Source of the DNA: Geobacteraceae bacterium | Lineage (GTDB): Bacteria > Desulfobacterota > Desulfuromonadia > Geobacterales > DSM-12255 | Direction: 5' to 3' | Assembly: GCA_013377075.1 (NCBI GenBank) | Contig: JACABD010000016.1 | Span: forward strand, 2,521 to 64,071 | DNA: 61,551 nucleotides | In this document: piece by piece, positions 1 through 7,939 of the stretch | Numbering within the stretch: position 1 is the first letter of the stretch | Layout: each line of letters begins with the position of its first letter | Made by a program: the position numbers and the translations under genes | The notes under the pieces: model-generated | Database searches by the model: none | Seen by the model: only the letters and a program-made list of their open reading frames with translations | What the model was told of the DNA's origin: nothing

Positions 1-498
1 ATGCAGTTTCAGGTGATGCAGCGTTACCTCTGCGATCCCCGCCACCATGTCATCCCCATCGGCATCGAGGATGTCCCGCCAAATCTGGCCTGCTTTGACA
101 GCGTCTTCTCCATGGGGGTTCTCTACCACCGTCGCTCCCCCCTTGACCATCTTCTGGAGCTGAAGGGCTGCCTGCGTCCGGGCGGTGAGCTGATTCTGGA
201 AACGCTGATTGTCGAGGGTGGGCAGGATACGATCTTCATGCCACCAGGGCGTTACGCCAAGATGCGCAATGTCTGGTTCCTGCCGTCCATCGGGGCCATG
301 ACCCTCTGGCTGCAGCGCTGCGGCTTCACGAATATTGCCTGCGTTGATGCCACCCGTACAAGCTGCGAGGAACAGCGCTCGACTGAGTGGATGAGTTTTG
401 AGTCTCTGGCAGATTTTCTGGATCTGGATGGTGGGGAGAGGACGATTGAAGGACACCCCGCGCCGCTACGGGCGATCTTTATTGCGACGAAGCCGTAG
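1..498 (+). CDS. cmoB: tRNA U34 carboxymethyltransferase CmoB, C-terminal part (cut by window edge)
   Basis: This is the 3' half of CmoB, which transfers a carboxymethyl group from carboxy-SAM to 5-hydroxyuridine at the tRNA wobble position, giving cmo5U. The 165 visible residues contain the family signature [11 protein letters not shown] (about residues 37-47), then [19 protein letters not shown] and the C-terminal EEQRSTEWM block. Full-length CmoB has about 320 residues, so the N-terminal half and true start lie upstream of the window; the ATG at base 1 is an internal Met. A hairpin follows the stop codon. The partner CmoA would be expected nearby, upstream, but is not visible. Confidence 0.88.
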   Translation: MQFQVMQRYLCDPRHHVIPIGIEDVPPNLACFDSVFSMGVLYHRRSPLDHLLELKGCLRPGGELILETLIVEGGQDTIFMPPGRYAKMRNVWFLPSIGAMTLWLQRCGFTNIACVDATRTSCEEQRSTEWMSFESLADFLDLDGGERTIEGHPAPLRAIFIATKP

Positions 499-539
499 AT
501 TTAGAGCAGGCCTGACAGTTTCTGTGCTTGATGGTTTTA

Positions 540-577
540 AAAGCCGCTTTACCGTGGATACCCGGCGAAGCGGCTTT
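540..577 (+). terminator. Hairpin after cmoB
   Basis: A 10-bp perfect stem (AAAGCCGCTT paired with AAGCGGCTTT) with an 18-nt loop lies 42 nt after the cmoB stop. The T-run behind it is weak, so it is a plausible but not classic intrinsic terminator. Confidence 0.45.
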
Positions 578-678
578 ACCAGTTTTGGAGAGTGGGAATA
601 AACGTGTAGAAGTTGAGTTGATTTATTGATTAGAAGAAAGTAGCCACCGATTCTCCTAACCATCCTGGATAGCTTTCG

Positions 679-1398
679 TCAGTTTGGCAGAACATCCAGA
701 GAATTCGGCTTTTGCCCCTTGCGTTTCTGTACTAACTCTTTGTAGCCTTTTGCATTGCGGAGTCTGTTCGTCATCTCCTGTGCGATGAAATCACCGATCG
801 GCTTCTGTATGGCAGCGTCCACTAACGGGGTGACATCATTATCATACTGCATGAAAACCAGTCCGCCGATAAAAGCGATCGCGCCGACTTCAAACCATGA
901 TATTTCAGTCCATGTCCGCTCGATTGACGCATGGCGGACATCGAGATTGATCGGCAGGGAAAATGATTCAATGGTGGAATTATCATCAGCCCTCATCATA
1001 TTGACATCTACTTTATAGGAGGGCTCATATACGTAGCCGTTCCAGGCGGGTGCCCAGATGAGGAAGCCGGGGAAATTTATCCAGAAGTTATAGCCGGACC
1101 CTTTATGGTCAGAGCTGATGGATATTTTGGAAATGATGTCAACGTCAACAGAATTGCCCGCTGAATAAGGATAGACTACCTGTCCTATATAGCCAGATAA
1201 AGCCTGGGCGGCTCCGGTTACCAGCAGCTGTCCATCTTTGCCGGAATTAGCGGTTATGATGCCCATTGACAGCTCTTTTGAAACCGTATTGAAGGAATTG
1301 GACTGATACTGTGATAAATTCTTGATCTCGAGTGAGTGTGAACAGCCGATAAGAGTGAACGTAAACGATGATAGGAAGAGCAACCCCAGCTTTTTCAT
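679..1398 (-). CDS. Putative lipoprotein of unknown function
   Basis: A 239-residue protein begins with a basic, hydrophobic signal and a lipobox (LIGC, Cys near residue 19), so it is probably a lipid-anchored envelope protein. The ATG at 1398 is preferred over an upstream in-frame one because GGGAGG lies just before it. The mature part has no family I recognise. It is followed by a hydrophobic stretch near residues 175-190 (VGAIAFIGGLVFMQ), which could be a membrane segment or a buried helix, and the C-terminus is basic. The gene stands alone between the cmoB hairpin and a divergent hypothetical gene. Function unknown. Confidence 0.75.
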   Translation of the reverse strand: MKKLGLLFLSSFTFTLIGCSHSLEIKNLSQYQSNSFNTVSKELSMGIITANSGKDGQLLVTGAAQALSGYIGQVVYPYSAGNSVDVDIISKISISSDHKGSGYNFWINFPGFLIWAPAWNGYVYEPSYKVDVNMMRADDNSTIESFSLPINLDVRHASIERTWTEISWFEVGAIAFIGGLVFMQYDNDVTPLVDAAIQKPIGDFIAQEMTNRLRNAKGYKELVQKRKGQKPNSLDVLPN

Positions 1399-1561
1399 AG
1401 GACCTCCCTTACTCAACATAATTTAGAAACACACTGTTTATAGTACCATGAATCAAAAATTTAACAAACATCTCATCTTCTGCTGACCTCTACACATGCC
1501 AAGCACGCAACGCCTTACACCGCCAAAACAGATCAAGCTGACGCCATTCATTCATTCCCAG

Positions 1562-1589
1562 TCGACACAAGCCGACTCGCTGGTACACT
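1562..1589 (+). promoter_or_regulatory. Possible sigma-70 type promoter for the hypothetical gene at 1642
   Basis: TCGACA and TACACT are separated by 16 bp, about 50 nt before the start codon. The match is moderate and the assignment tentative. Confidence 0.3.
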
Positions 1590-1641
1590 ATCGACACAGG
1601 TCACACACTGTCTGACTACGCAAACTTCCGAAGGGGGCCAC

Positions 1642-2064
1642 ATGTTCGACTGGTTCAGGAAAAAGGATTCTGCTCCGCTGGAGTTTGCTGACAACCGTGC
1701 TGCCTTTGATTACGCCTGCGGCAATCTGCCCAACCGCATGCTGCTTGAGGCGGTGCTTCCGGCTATTGTCGAGGAGGAGGGACAACGGGGGCATGACGGG
1801 GAGCGCTTTTACAGGATCAGGGTTGCTGCTGCCGACGGTGGTCGTGAGCTCTGGACCAGTACGGTTGCCGAAGCTGACGACTGGCCATGCATCGGTGATC
1901 TGGTGGGTTTCAGGGTGGTAATGATTGCCGAGGATATCGCCCCGGAGGCAGCACCGATCGGCTATATTGCCGCGGTTCTGGCACCGGTTCTGGTGGAGGG
2001 GAAGTGGTGGAAAATCGCACGGAACCTGACGCCGACAAATATCAAGACGGCAATGCGCTATTGA
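1642..2064 (+). CDS. Hypothetical protein
   Basis: A 140-residue, mostly acidic soluble protein with no signal peptide and no family I recognise. It begins MFDWFRKKD and ends with a more basic tail (WWKIARNLTPTNIKTAMRY). A purine-rich GAAGGGGG precedes the ATG. A strong hairpin terminator follows directly, which supports a real single-gene transcript. An overlapping 186-residue frame on the opposite strand is rich in Cys and His and looks like a shadow. Function unknown. Confidence 0.65.
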   Translation: MFDWFRKKDSAPLEFADNRAAFDYACGNLPNRMLLEAVLPAIVEEEGQRGHDGERFYRIRVAAADGGRELWTSTVAEADDWPCIGDLVGFRVVMIAEDIAPEAAPIGYIAAVLAPVLVEGKWWKIARNLTPTNIKTAMRY

Positions 2065-2108
2065 ATCTGGAAATGCATCAGTTGTCGTATCTTCATTTCT
2101 CTGCTGAC

Positions 2109-2161
2109 AAAATAAAACGCCGTGGAACCCTATGCAATAAGGCTTCACGGCGTTTTATTTT
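2109..2161. terminator. Bidirectional intrinsic terminator
   Basis: A perfect 16-bp stem (left arm 2109-2124, right arm 2146-2161; core AACGCCGTG) has A-rich and T-rich outer ends. It sits between the converging 1642-2064 gene and the VF530-like gene, so it can end transcripts from both sides. Confidence 0.85.
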
Positions 2162-2176
2162 GGAAATCTTTACACG

Positions 2177-2407
2177 TTAAAAAGTCTCTCCGGATTTAAC
2201 ATAAAGATACAGGTCTTCAACCTGTTTCCTTGCCCAGGGTGTCCGTCGCAGGAATTTCAGGCTGGACTGGATGTCAGGATTGTTGGTGAAGCACCTGATA
2301 TCAATGGCAAGCCCCATCCTTTCCCAGCCGTAAACCTCCACCAGATACTCGACAATGGTTTTCAGGTTCACCCCGTGAAGCGGGTCGCTGCTTGGCTTCA
2401 GTGTCAC
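2177..2407 (-). CDS. VF530-family small DNA-binding protein (DUF2132)
   Basis: A 76-residue protein matches the VF530 family in length and signature: DPLHGVNLKTIVEYL, YGWERMGLAIDIRCF, then SSLKFLRRTPWARKQVEDLYL. Members are small DNA-binding proteins of unknown cellular role. The start is GTG and shares four bases with the stop of the upstream helicase gene (GTGA overlap), so the two are probably translationally coupled. A bidirectional terminator follows. Linkage to an RNA helicase may hint at nucleic-acid metabolism, but this is inference. Confidence 0.85.
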   Translation of the reverse strand: MTLKPSSDPLHGVNLKTIVEYLVEVYGWERMGLAIDIRCFTNNPDIQSSLKFLRRTPWARKQVEDLYLYVKSGETF

Positions 2408-3714
2408 TGCCTGCTGCCCCTGCGACCTGTCTTTGGTGCCGGTCTCTCGGTTACCGGCCTTTTCCTTTTTGGGGTCGGTTTTGCCAGTTCAGCCCGAGCT
2501 GCCTTATCTTTAAGTTTCCTTTCGCCGGCAACTTTCTTGACATCCTTAACCGCTTTAACCTTAAGGCTTCGCCTGGACGCATACTGGGGAAATTCTGTCA
2601 GCTCCTGACGTGGAATCTTATAGGTGACCAGCTTCTCGATCGCCAGCAGCAGGGAATTCTCTTCCGGGCTGACCAGGGAGATGGCCACCCCCTCTTCTCC
2701 GGCACGACCGGTACGGCCGATACGATGCACGTAATCCTCTGCCACCTGGGGGAGATCGTAATTGACCACATGGGGAAGCCGTTCGATATCGAGCCCTCGT
2801 GCTGCCACGTCCGTTGCCACCAGTACGCGGAAGTCACCCCGTTTGAACTGGGCCAGGGTGCGGGTGCGGATAGACTGGCTCTTGTTGCTGTGAATGGCTG
2901 ATGCGGTGATGCTGTCAAAGAGCAGCTCTTCGGTCAGCTTGTCTGCGCCGTAGCGGGTCCGGCAAAAAACCAGTACCTGCTTCCAGCCGCCGCTACGAAT
3001 CAGGTGGGAGATCATCTCACGCTTGCGGCTCTTTTCAACCTGGTAGACGGCCTGACTTACGGCATCGGCAGTGATGGTGCGGCGGGCGACTTCAACCTTG
3101 CGCGGCTTGTTGAGCAGTTCGTCAGCCAGCTGTTTGATCTCTTTTGGATAGGTTGCCGAGAAGAGCATGGTCTGGCGTTTTTCCGGAAGGAACGCAGCCA
3201 CTTCCTTGATCGCATCGATAAAGCCGAGATCAAGCATACGGTCGGCCTCGTCAAGCACCAGAAACTTGATCCGGGAAAGGTCAATGGTGCCACGTTGGGC
3301 ATGGTCCAGCAGCCTCCCCGGTGTGGCAACGACAATATCGACACCACGGTGCAGCCGTTCAATCTGCGCCTGGATGGTGACACCGCCGTAGATCATGGTC
3401 GAGCGCAGCCCAAGCCGACGGGCATAGATGTTCATCTCTTCGCTGACCTGGGCAGCCAGCTCCCGGGTCGGTACAAGCACCAGGGCACGGGGCTTCCGCC
3501 GCTTTTCAACGGGTGTATTTTCGCCGAGCATCTGTACGATAGGGAGAGCAAAAGCCGCAGTCTTTCCGGTTCCGGTCTGGGCGCCGGCCAAAAGGTCGCC
3601 ACCCTCGAAAACCACCGGAATAGCTTCACTCTGTATCGGGGTAGGAGTTGTATAACCTTGGCTGGCAATGGCGCTCAGCAGTTCGGCCCGCAGGCCGAGA
3701 GTTTCAAAAGACAT
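2404..3714 (-). CDS. rhlE: ATP-dependent DEAD-box RNA helicase, RhlE type
   Basis: A 436-residue DEAD-box helicase that unwinds structured RNA, typically in ribosome assembly, mRNA decay or cold growth. Visible motifs in order: Q-motif region (TPIQSEAIP), Walker A AQTGTGKT (about residues 44-51), PTRELA, TPGRLLD, DEADRMLD, SAT, and the helicase C motifs ATDVAARGLD and HRIGRTGRAG. A basic, low-complexity tail (last 60 or so residues) probably adds RNA affinity, as usual in RhlE proteins. It is the first gene of a two-gene unit with the VF530-like gene and is divergent from the nitroreductase gene. Confidence 0.93.
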   Translation of the reverse strand: MSFETLGLRAELLSAIASQGYTTPTPIQSEAIPVVFEGGDLLAGAQTGTGKTAAFALPIVQMLGENTPVEKRRKPRALVLVPTRELAAQVSEEMNIYARRLGLRSTMIYGGVTIQAQIERLHRGVDIVVATPGRLLDHAQRGTIDLSRIKFLVLDEADRMLDLGFIDAIKEVAAFLPEKRQTMLFSATYPKEIKQLADELLNKPRKVEVARRTITADAVSQAVYQVEKSRKREMISHLIRSGGWKQVLVFCRTRYGADKLTEELLFDSITASAIHSNKSQSIRTRTLAQFKRGDFRVLVATDVAARGLDIERLPHVVNYDLPQVAEDYVHRIGRTGRAGEEGVAISLVSPEENSLLLAIEKLVTYKIPRQELTEFPQYASRRSLKVKAVKDVKKVAGERKLKDKAARAELAKPTPKRKRPVTERPAPKTGRRGSRQ

Positions 3715-3924
3715 GATATTCCTTATAAAATGCGAAGTGGTTGGCTGTAAAGCAGCGGTTTTCTGCTGACAGGTAGAGTTAATTGATGAAATATGATATA
3801 TCCAAACAGTCTAGCACAAGCAGTGCTATTTCGTAAACATTCGATTTCACTATATTTATCCCTTGTCAGACAGCCGCCAACTACCGGATTCAGGTTAAAT
3901 TCACTCATAAAGGAGATTTCCTGC

Positions 3925-4752
3925 ATGCTCAACTTTGAAATTCAAAAGGAACTTTGCACCCGCTGCGGCCTTTGTGTCGCCGATTGTCCGGCCATGATCA
4001 TAGCCATGGAGAACGGTTTTCCAGCCATTGCTCCGGAAAAAGAGGCCACCTGTTACAAGTGCCAGCACTGCCTGACAATCTGTCCGACCGGGGCGGTCTC
4101 CATACTCGGCTTGAAGCCTTCCGGCAGCCGTCCGCTGGCTGGCCATTTTCCCGATCCCGCTAAACTCGAAACTCTGATCAAGGGGCGGCGTTCAGTGCGG
4201 CGCTACAAGGATGAAAATCTCGAACCGGAGCTGCTGCAAAGGCTGCTTGATGTTGCCTGGCACGCTCCGACCGGCATGAATACCCGGCAGGTTCTCTTTA
4301 CTGTTGTTGATGACCGGGAAAAGATGTCGCTGCTGCGCGAGGATGTAATGAGCGGCCTGTCACGTCTTGTCCGTGAGAACGCCCTGCCGGTGGGGATGGA
4401 ATTTTATGCGAATTTCATCAGGATGTGGGATGAAAGCAGGCTTGATATTATTTTCCGTGGCGCTCCGCACCTGCTGATTGCATCAGTGCCGAAGAGTGTT
4501 GCTTCGCCGCTGCCTGACTGCCTGATCGCCATGTCCTATTTTGAGCTCTTTGCCCAGGCAAACGGGGTAGGCACCGTCTGGAACGGTCTTCTTAAATGGG
4601 CCATCAACGATCTGTTGCCTGAGTTCCGCCAGCGCCTCGGCATACCCGACGATCACACCATCGGCTACGCCATGGTATTCGGCAAACCGGCGGTTCACTT
4701 CGCCCGGACTGCACAGCACGGTCCGGCGCTGATCAACCGTTTCAAGGGGTAA
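3925..4752 (+). CDS. Ferredoxin-domain nitroreductase family protein
   Basis: A 275-residue fusion of an N-terminal two-cluster ferredoxin domain (CTRCGLCVADCP and CYKCQHCLTICP, residues about 10-60) with an FMN-dependent nitroreductase domain (starting around RRSVRRYKDE, residue 90). Such fusions pass electrons from the Fe-S clusters to the flavin; the substrate cannot be told from sequence. The ATG at 3925 is preferred over the longer frame (3793) because AAGGAGA lies 8 nt before it and the ferredoxin fold starts at once. Threonine aldolase follows after 33 nt on the same strand. Confidence 0.87.
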   Translation: MLNFEIQKELCTRCGLCVADCPAMIIAMENGFPAIAPEKEATCYKCQHCLTICPTGAVSILGLKPSGSRPLAGHFPDPAKLETLIKGRRSVRRYKDENLEPELLQRLLDVAWHAPTGMNTRQVLFTVVDDREKMSLLREDVMSGLSRLVRENALPVGMEFYANFIRMWDESRLDIIFRGAPHLLIASVPKSVASPLPDCLIAMSYFELFAQANGVGTVWNGLLKWAINDLLPEFRQRLGIPDDHTIGYAMVFGKPAVHFARTAQHGPALINRFKG

Positions 4753-4785
4753 CATGCACTGTTGTTTTCCAATAAGGAGCTTTCA

Positions 4786-5832
4786 ATGGCACAAATAGTC
4801 GACCTGCGTAGTGATACCGTAACTCAGCCAACTGCAGCGATGCGCAGCGCCATGGCATCGGCACCACTGGGAGATGATGTTTTCGGCGATGACCCGACTG
4901 TTAATGCTTTGCAGGAGAAAATCTGCGGTCTGCTCGGCTTTGAGGCGGCACTGTTTGTGCCTTCCGGGACACAGAGCAATCTCTGCGCTATCCTCAGTCA
5001 CTGCCAGCGGGGGGATGAATATATTGTCGGCCAATTTGCCCACTGCTACCGCTGGGAAGGGGGCGGTGCTGCGGTTTTTGGGAGTGTGCAGCCCCAGCCG
5101 TTGCAGCATCAGGCTGACGGCACCTTGAGCCTTGAAGATATCGAGGCTGCCATCAAGCCCGATGATGCTCACTTTGCCCGCACCCGTCTGCTGGCGCTGG
5201 AGAACACATTGGGGGGGAAACTGCTGCCACAGTCGTACATTGAGCAGGCAACCAGACTGGCGAAAGACTGTGGGCTTGCCAGCCATCTGGACGGCGCCCG
5301 GCTGTTCAACGGGGCAACCGCCCAGGCTGTTTTGACTGGCAGTGATGTACGCAAAGAGGCGCGCCGCATTGCCGGCTGCTTTGACAGTGTCTCAGTCTGC
5401 CTGAGCAAAGGACTTGGCGCTCCGGTCGGCTCGCTTCTTTGTGGCAACCGTGAGTTCATTTCCCGCGCCCACCGCATTCGCAAGATGGCAGGAGGCGGCA
5501 TGCGTCAGGCCGGAGTGCTGGCCGCAGCCGGCATTCATGCCCTTGATCACCATCTTGAGCGTCTGGCAGGTGACCATGGCCTGGCAAAGCGCCTTGCTGA
5601 AGGGCTTAAGGATCTGCCCGGCCTGCAGGTGGAAGCGCCCCAGAGCAACATTGTCTTTGTCGATCTGATTGGTGAGGCCAGGGAGCGTTCGACAGAACTG
5701 CTTGAATATCTGAAAGCCGCCGGCATATTGGCAACCGGCCTCTACCGTCTTCGCTTTGTGACCCATCTGGATGTAGATACCGCCGGAATTGACAGAGCCG
5801 TTGCACTAATTGCCCGGTTTTTCAAGAATTGA
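4786..5832 (+). CDS. ltaE: Low-specificity L-threonine aldolase
   Basis: A 348-residue PLP enzyme that cleaves L-threonine or allo-threonine to glycine and acetaldehyde. The N-terminus (VDLRSDTVTQPT), GDDVFGDDPTVN, the substrate region HLDGARLFNG and the PLP-lysine motif SVSVCLSKGLGAPVGS are all typical. The ATG at 4786 has an AAGGAG site and matches the family N-terminus; an upstream in-frame ATG at 4762 has no such support. The gene follows the nitroreductase gene by 33 nt and may be co-transcribed. Cytosolic; complete. Confidence 0.92.
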   Translation: MAQIVDLRSDTVTQPTAAMRSAMASAPLGDDVFGDDPTVNALQEKICGLLGFEAALFVPSGTQSNLCAILSHCQRGDEYIVGQFAHCYRWEGGGAAVFGSVQPQPLQHQADGTLSLEDIEAAIKPDDAHFARTRLLALENTLGGKLLPQSYIEQATRLAKDCGLASHLDGARLFNGATAQAVLTGSDVRKEARRIAGCFDSVSVCLSKGLGAPVGSLLCGNREFISRAHRIRKMAGGGMRQAGVLAAAGIHALDHHLERLAGDHGLAKRLAEGLKDLPGLQVEAPQSNIVFVDLIGEARERSTELLEYLKAAGILATGLYRLRFVTHLDVDTAGIDRAVALIARFFKN

Positions 5833-5989
5833 TCATCAACTGCCCCGTTAACCGCCTTAAAACTCACAATTCATCGCCATTTTGCGATGTTATGGTTGTC
5901 AGTTGCTGTTAAATATGGCATTTTATGCTGTTTAGTAATTACCCCCACAATGATATGCAGTGGATCATTATTCACCTGTCAGGAGCCCC

Positions 5990-7033
5990 ATGAAGTACTC
6001 GAAAGTTCAGATTACATCCCTCGGCTACGAACTTGCGCCGATTGTCGTTACATCAACGGAGCTGGAAAACCGTTTGGAACCGCTATACAAGGCGCTTCGT
6101 GTTGCTCCGGGACAACTTCAGGCACTTACCGGCATTCGTGAGCGTCGCTGGTGGGAGCCGGGCTATCCCCTTTCCCGAGGAGCTGCTGCTGCAGGGCGAA
6201 AGGCTCTTGATGCCGCCGGAATCAAGCCATCAGATCTTGGTGCACTGGTCTATACCGGCGTCTGCCGCGAACAGTTCGAGCCGGCCACTGCCTGCCGTGT
6301 TGCCGCAAACCTCGGTGTCAGCGGCGATGCCGCCATTTTCGACATCTCCAACGCCTGCCTCGGTGTCTTGAACGGCATTCTTGAGGTTGCCAACCGTATC
6401 GAGCTTGGTCAGATCCGCGCCGGTCTTGTGGTCTCCTGTGAAACAGCCCGGGAGATAAACGACATCATGATCGAACGGATGCTTACTGATAAAAATATGG
6501 CACAGTTTGCCTCTTCCCTAGCCACGCTTACCGGCGGCTCCGGCGCTGTCGCAGTTCTCCTCACCGACGGTTCATTCTCTTCAACTCCCGGGCACCGCCT
6601 TATTGGCGGTAAGACAAAGGCTGCTCCTGAGCATCACGGCCTCTGTCTCTGGGGAGTGATACCCGATGGCAGCGGCAAATATGTGCAGCAGATGTCTACC
6701 GATGCTGTCAATGTGATGAATCATGGCGTCGAGCTTGGTCGGCGCACCTGGGCGGCATTTCTGCCTGAGATGGGGTGGCAGGCAACTGATGTTGACCGCG
6801 TGGTCTGCCATCAGGTCGGTTCAGCTCACCAGAGTGCCATTCTCAAAACACTGGGAATCCCCGCTGACAAGGACTTCACCACCTTCGAATATCTCGGCAA
6901 CATGGGGACGGTGTCTTTGCCGCTGACTCTTGCTATCGCTGCGGAGCGAGAGGAGATTCTTCCAGGAGAAAAAGTCGGCCTTCTCGGCATCGGCAGCGGC
7001 CTTAACTGCCTGATGCTCGGAGTTGAGTGGTGA
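5990..7033 (+). CDS. oleA: OleA-type thiolase/3-oxoacyl-ACP synthase III homologue
   Basis: A 347-residue FabH/thiolase-fold enzyme. It most resembles OleA, which joins two fatty acyl-CoA chains head to head into a beta-keto acid, the first step to long-chain olefins or ketones. The active-site Cys lies in SNACLG (near residue 120). A Glu in REQFEPATA corresponds by motif to the Glu that sets OleA apart from ordinary FabH (from memory). Further support is CHQVGSAHQ and the late GNMGTVSLP motif. AGGAG lies 5 nt before the ATG at 5990. The stop overlaps the start of the next gene, an OleB-like hydrolase. FabH-like function is the alternative. Confidence 0.78.
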   Translation: MKYSKVQITSLGYELAPIVVTSTELENRLEPLYKALRVAPGQLQALTGIRERRWWEPGYPLSRGAAAAGRKALDAAGIKPSDLGALVYTGVCREQFEPATACRVAANLGVSGDAAIFDISNACLGVLNGILEVANRIELGQIRAGLVVSCETAREINDIMIERMLTDKNMAQFASSLATLTGGSGAVAVLLTDGSFSSTPGHRLIGGKTKAAPEHHGLCLWGVIPDGSGKYVQQMSTDAVNVMNHGVELGRRTWAAFLPEMGWQATDVDRVVCHQVGSAHQSAILKTLGIPADKDFTTFEYLGNMGTVSLPLTLAIAAEREEILPGEKVGLLGIGSGLNCLMLGVEW

Positions 7034-7911
7034 ACGAATTATTGAAAAATGAATACCCGTTTTCCGGCAAATATTTTGATCTGAACGGGATTAAATATCA
7101 CTATCTCGATGAAGGGGCAGGCTCTCCGGTGGTAATGGTTCATGGCAATCCGTCATGGTCCTTCTACTATAGAAATCTTGTAAAAGCCCTGAGCACAGGC
7201 CATCGCTGCATTGTCCCTGACCATGTCGGCTGCGGTTTTTCCGACAAGCCTGGTGATGATCGCTATGATTATACCCTTTCAAGGCGGGTCGACGATCTGG
7301 AGCGGCTGATTGATTCTCTTCATCTGCAGGAGAAGATCACCCTCGTTGTTCACGACTGGGGCGGCATGATCGGTATGACATGGGCCTCCAGGCATCCTCA
7401 GCGGGTCGAGAAGCTGGTAATTCTCAACACTGCGGCCTTCCCCATGCCAAAGGCAAAGAAACTGCCTCTGGGCATCAAAATCTGCCGCGATTCGCTGCTT
7501 GGCACTCTGCTGGTAAGGGGCTTCAATGCCTTTGCCAGAGGGGCTGCCTACGTCGGCTGCAAACTGAATCCGCTGTCCCAGGAGATGCAGAACCTTTACT
7601 GCCTCCCGTATGACTCGTGGCAGAATCGTATCGCAACGCTCCGCTTTGTGCAGGATATCCCTCTGAAAGCCGGTGACAAGGGCTACGATCTAATCAGCAG
7701 TACAGCAGAATCACTGAAGTTTTTTAAAGATCTGCCGATGCTTATTCTCTGGGGGGAGCAGGACTTTGTCTTTGACCGGCATTTTCTTGATGAGTGGATT
7801 CGCAGATTTCCGCAGGCAAAAGTTCACAGCTGGAAGGATGGCGGCCATTACATTCTTGAAGATGTGAAGGAAGAGGCTGTACCTTTGATTAAAGAGTTTA
7901 TTAACGGGTAG
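7027..7911 (+). CDS. oleB: Alpha/beta hydrolase, OleB/haloalkane dehalogenase-like
   Basis: A 294-residue alpha/beta hydrolase of the haloalkane-dehalogenase subgroup. The oxyanion region is HGNPSWSFYY, the nucleophile elbow is VVHDWGGMIG (Asp nucleophile), and the catalytic His is in GGHYILED near the C-terminus. OleB enzymes of this subgroup decarboxylate beta-lactones to cis-olefins; next to oleA this is the best reading, with a general dehalogenase or epoxide hydrolase as alternative. The start is GTG at 7027 or the adjacent GTG at 7030; both overlap the oleA stop, indicating coupling. No oleC or oleD follows: the next gene is convergent. Confidence 0.75.
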   Translation: MVNELLKNEYPFSGKYFDLNGIKYHYLDEGAGSPVVMVHGNPSWSFYYRNLVKALSTGHRCIVPDHVGCGFSDKPGDDRYDYTLSRRVDDLERLIDSLHLQEKITLVVHDWGGMIGMTWASRHPQRVEKLVILNTAAFPMPKAKKLPLGIKICRDSLLGTLLVRGFNAFARGAAYVGCKLNPLSQEMQNLYCLPYDSWQNRIATLRFVQDIPLKAGDKGYDLISSTAESLKFFKDLPMLILWGEQDFVFDRHFLDEWIRRFPQAKVHSWKDGGHYILEDVKEEAVPLIKEFING

Positions 7912-7939
7912 CAGTTGTCAGTGCCCTGTCTTGTTGTCA

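Noticed and set aside
1588-2148. A 186-residue minus-strand frame over the hypothetical gene at 1642
   Set aside because: Cys/His-rich and unlike a normal protein; it runs into the terminator stem. The plus-strand frame has better composition.
3004-3750. A 248-residue frame antisense to the DEAD-box helicase gene
   Set aside because: Inside a clear helicase gene on the other strand; no family features.
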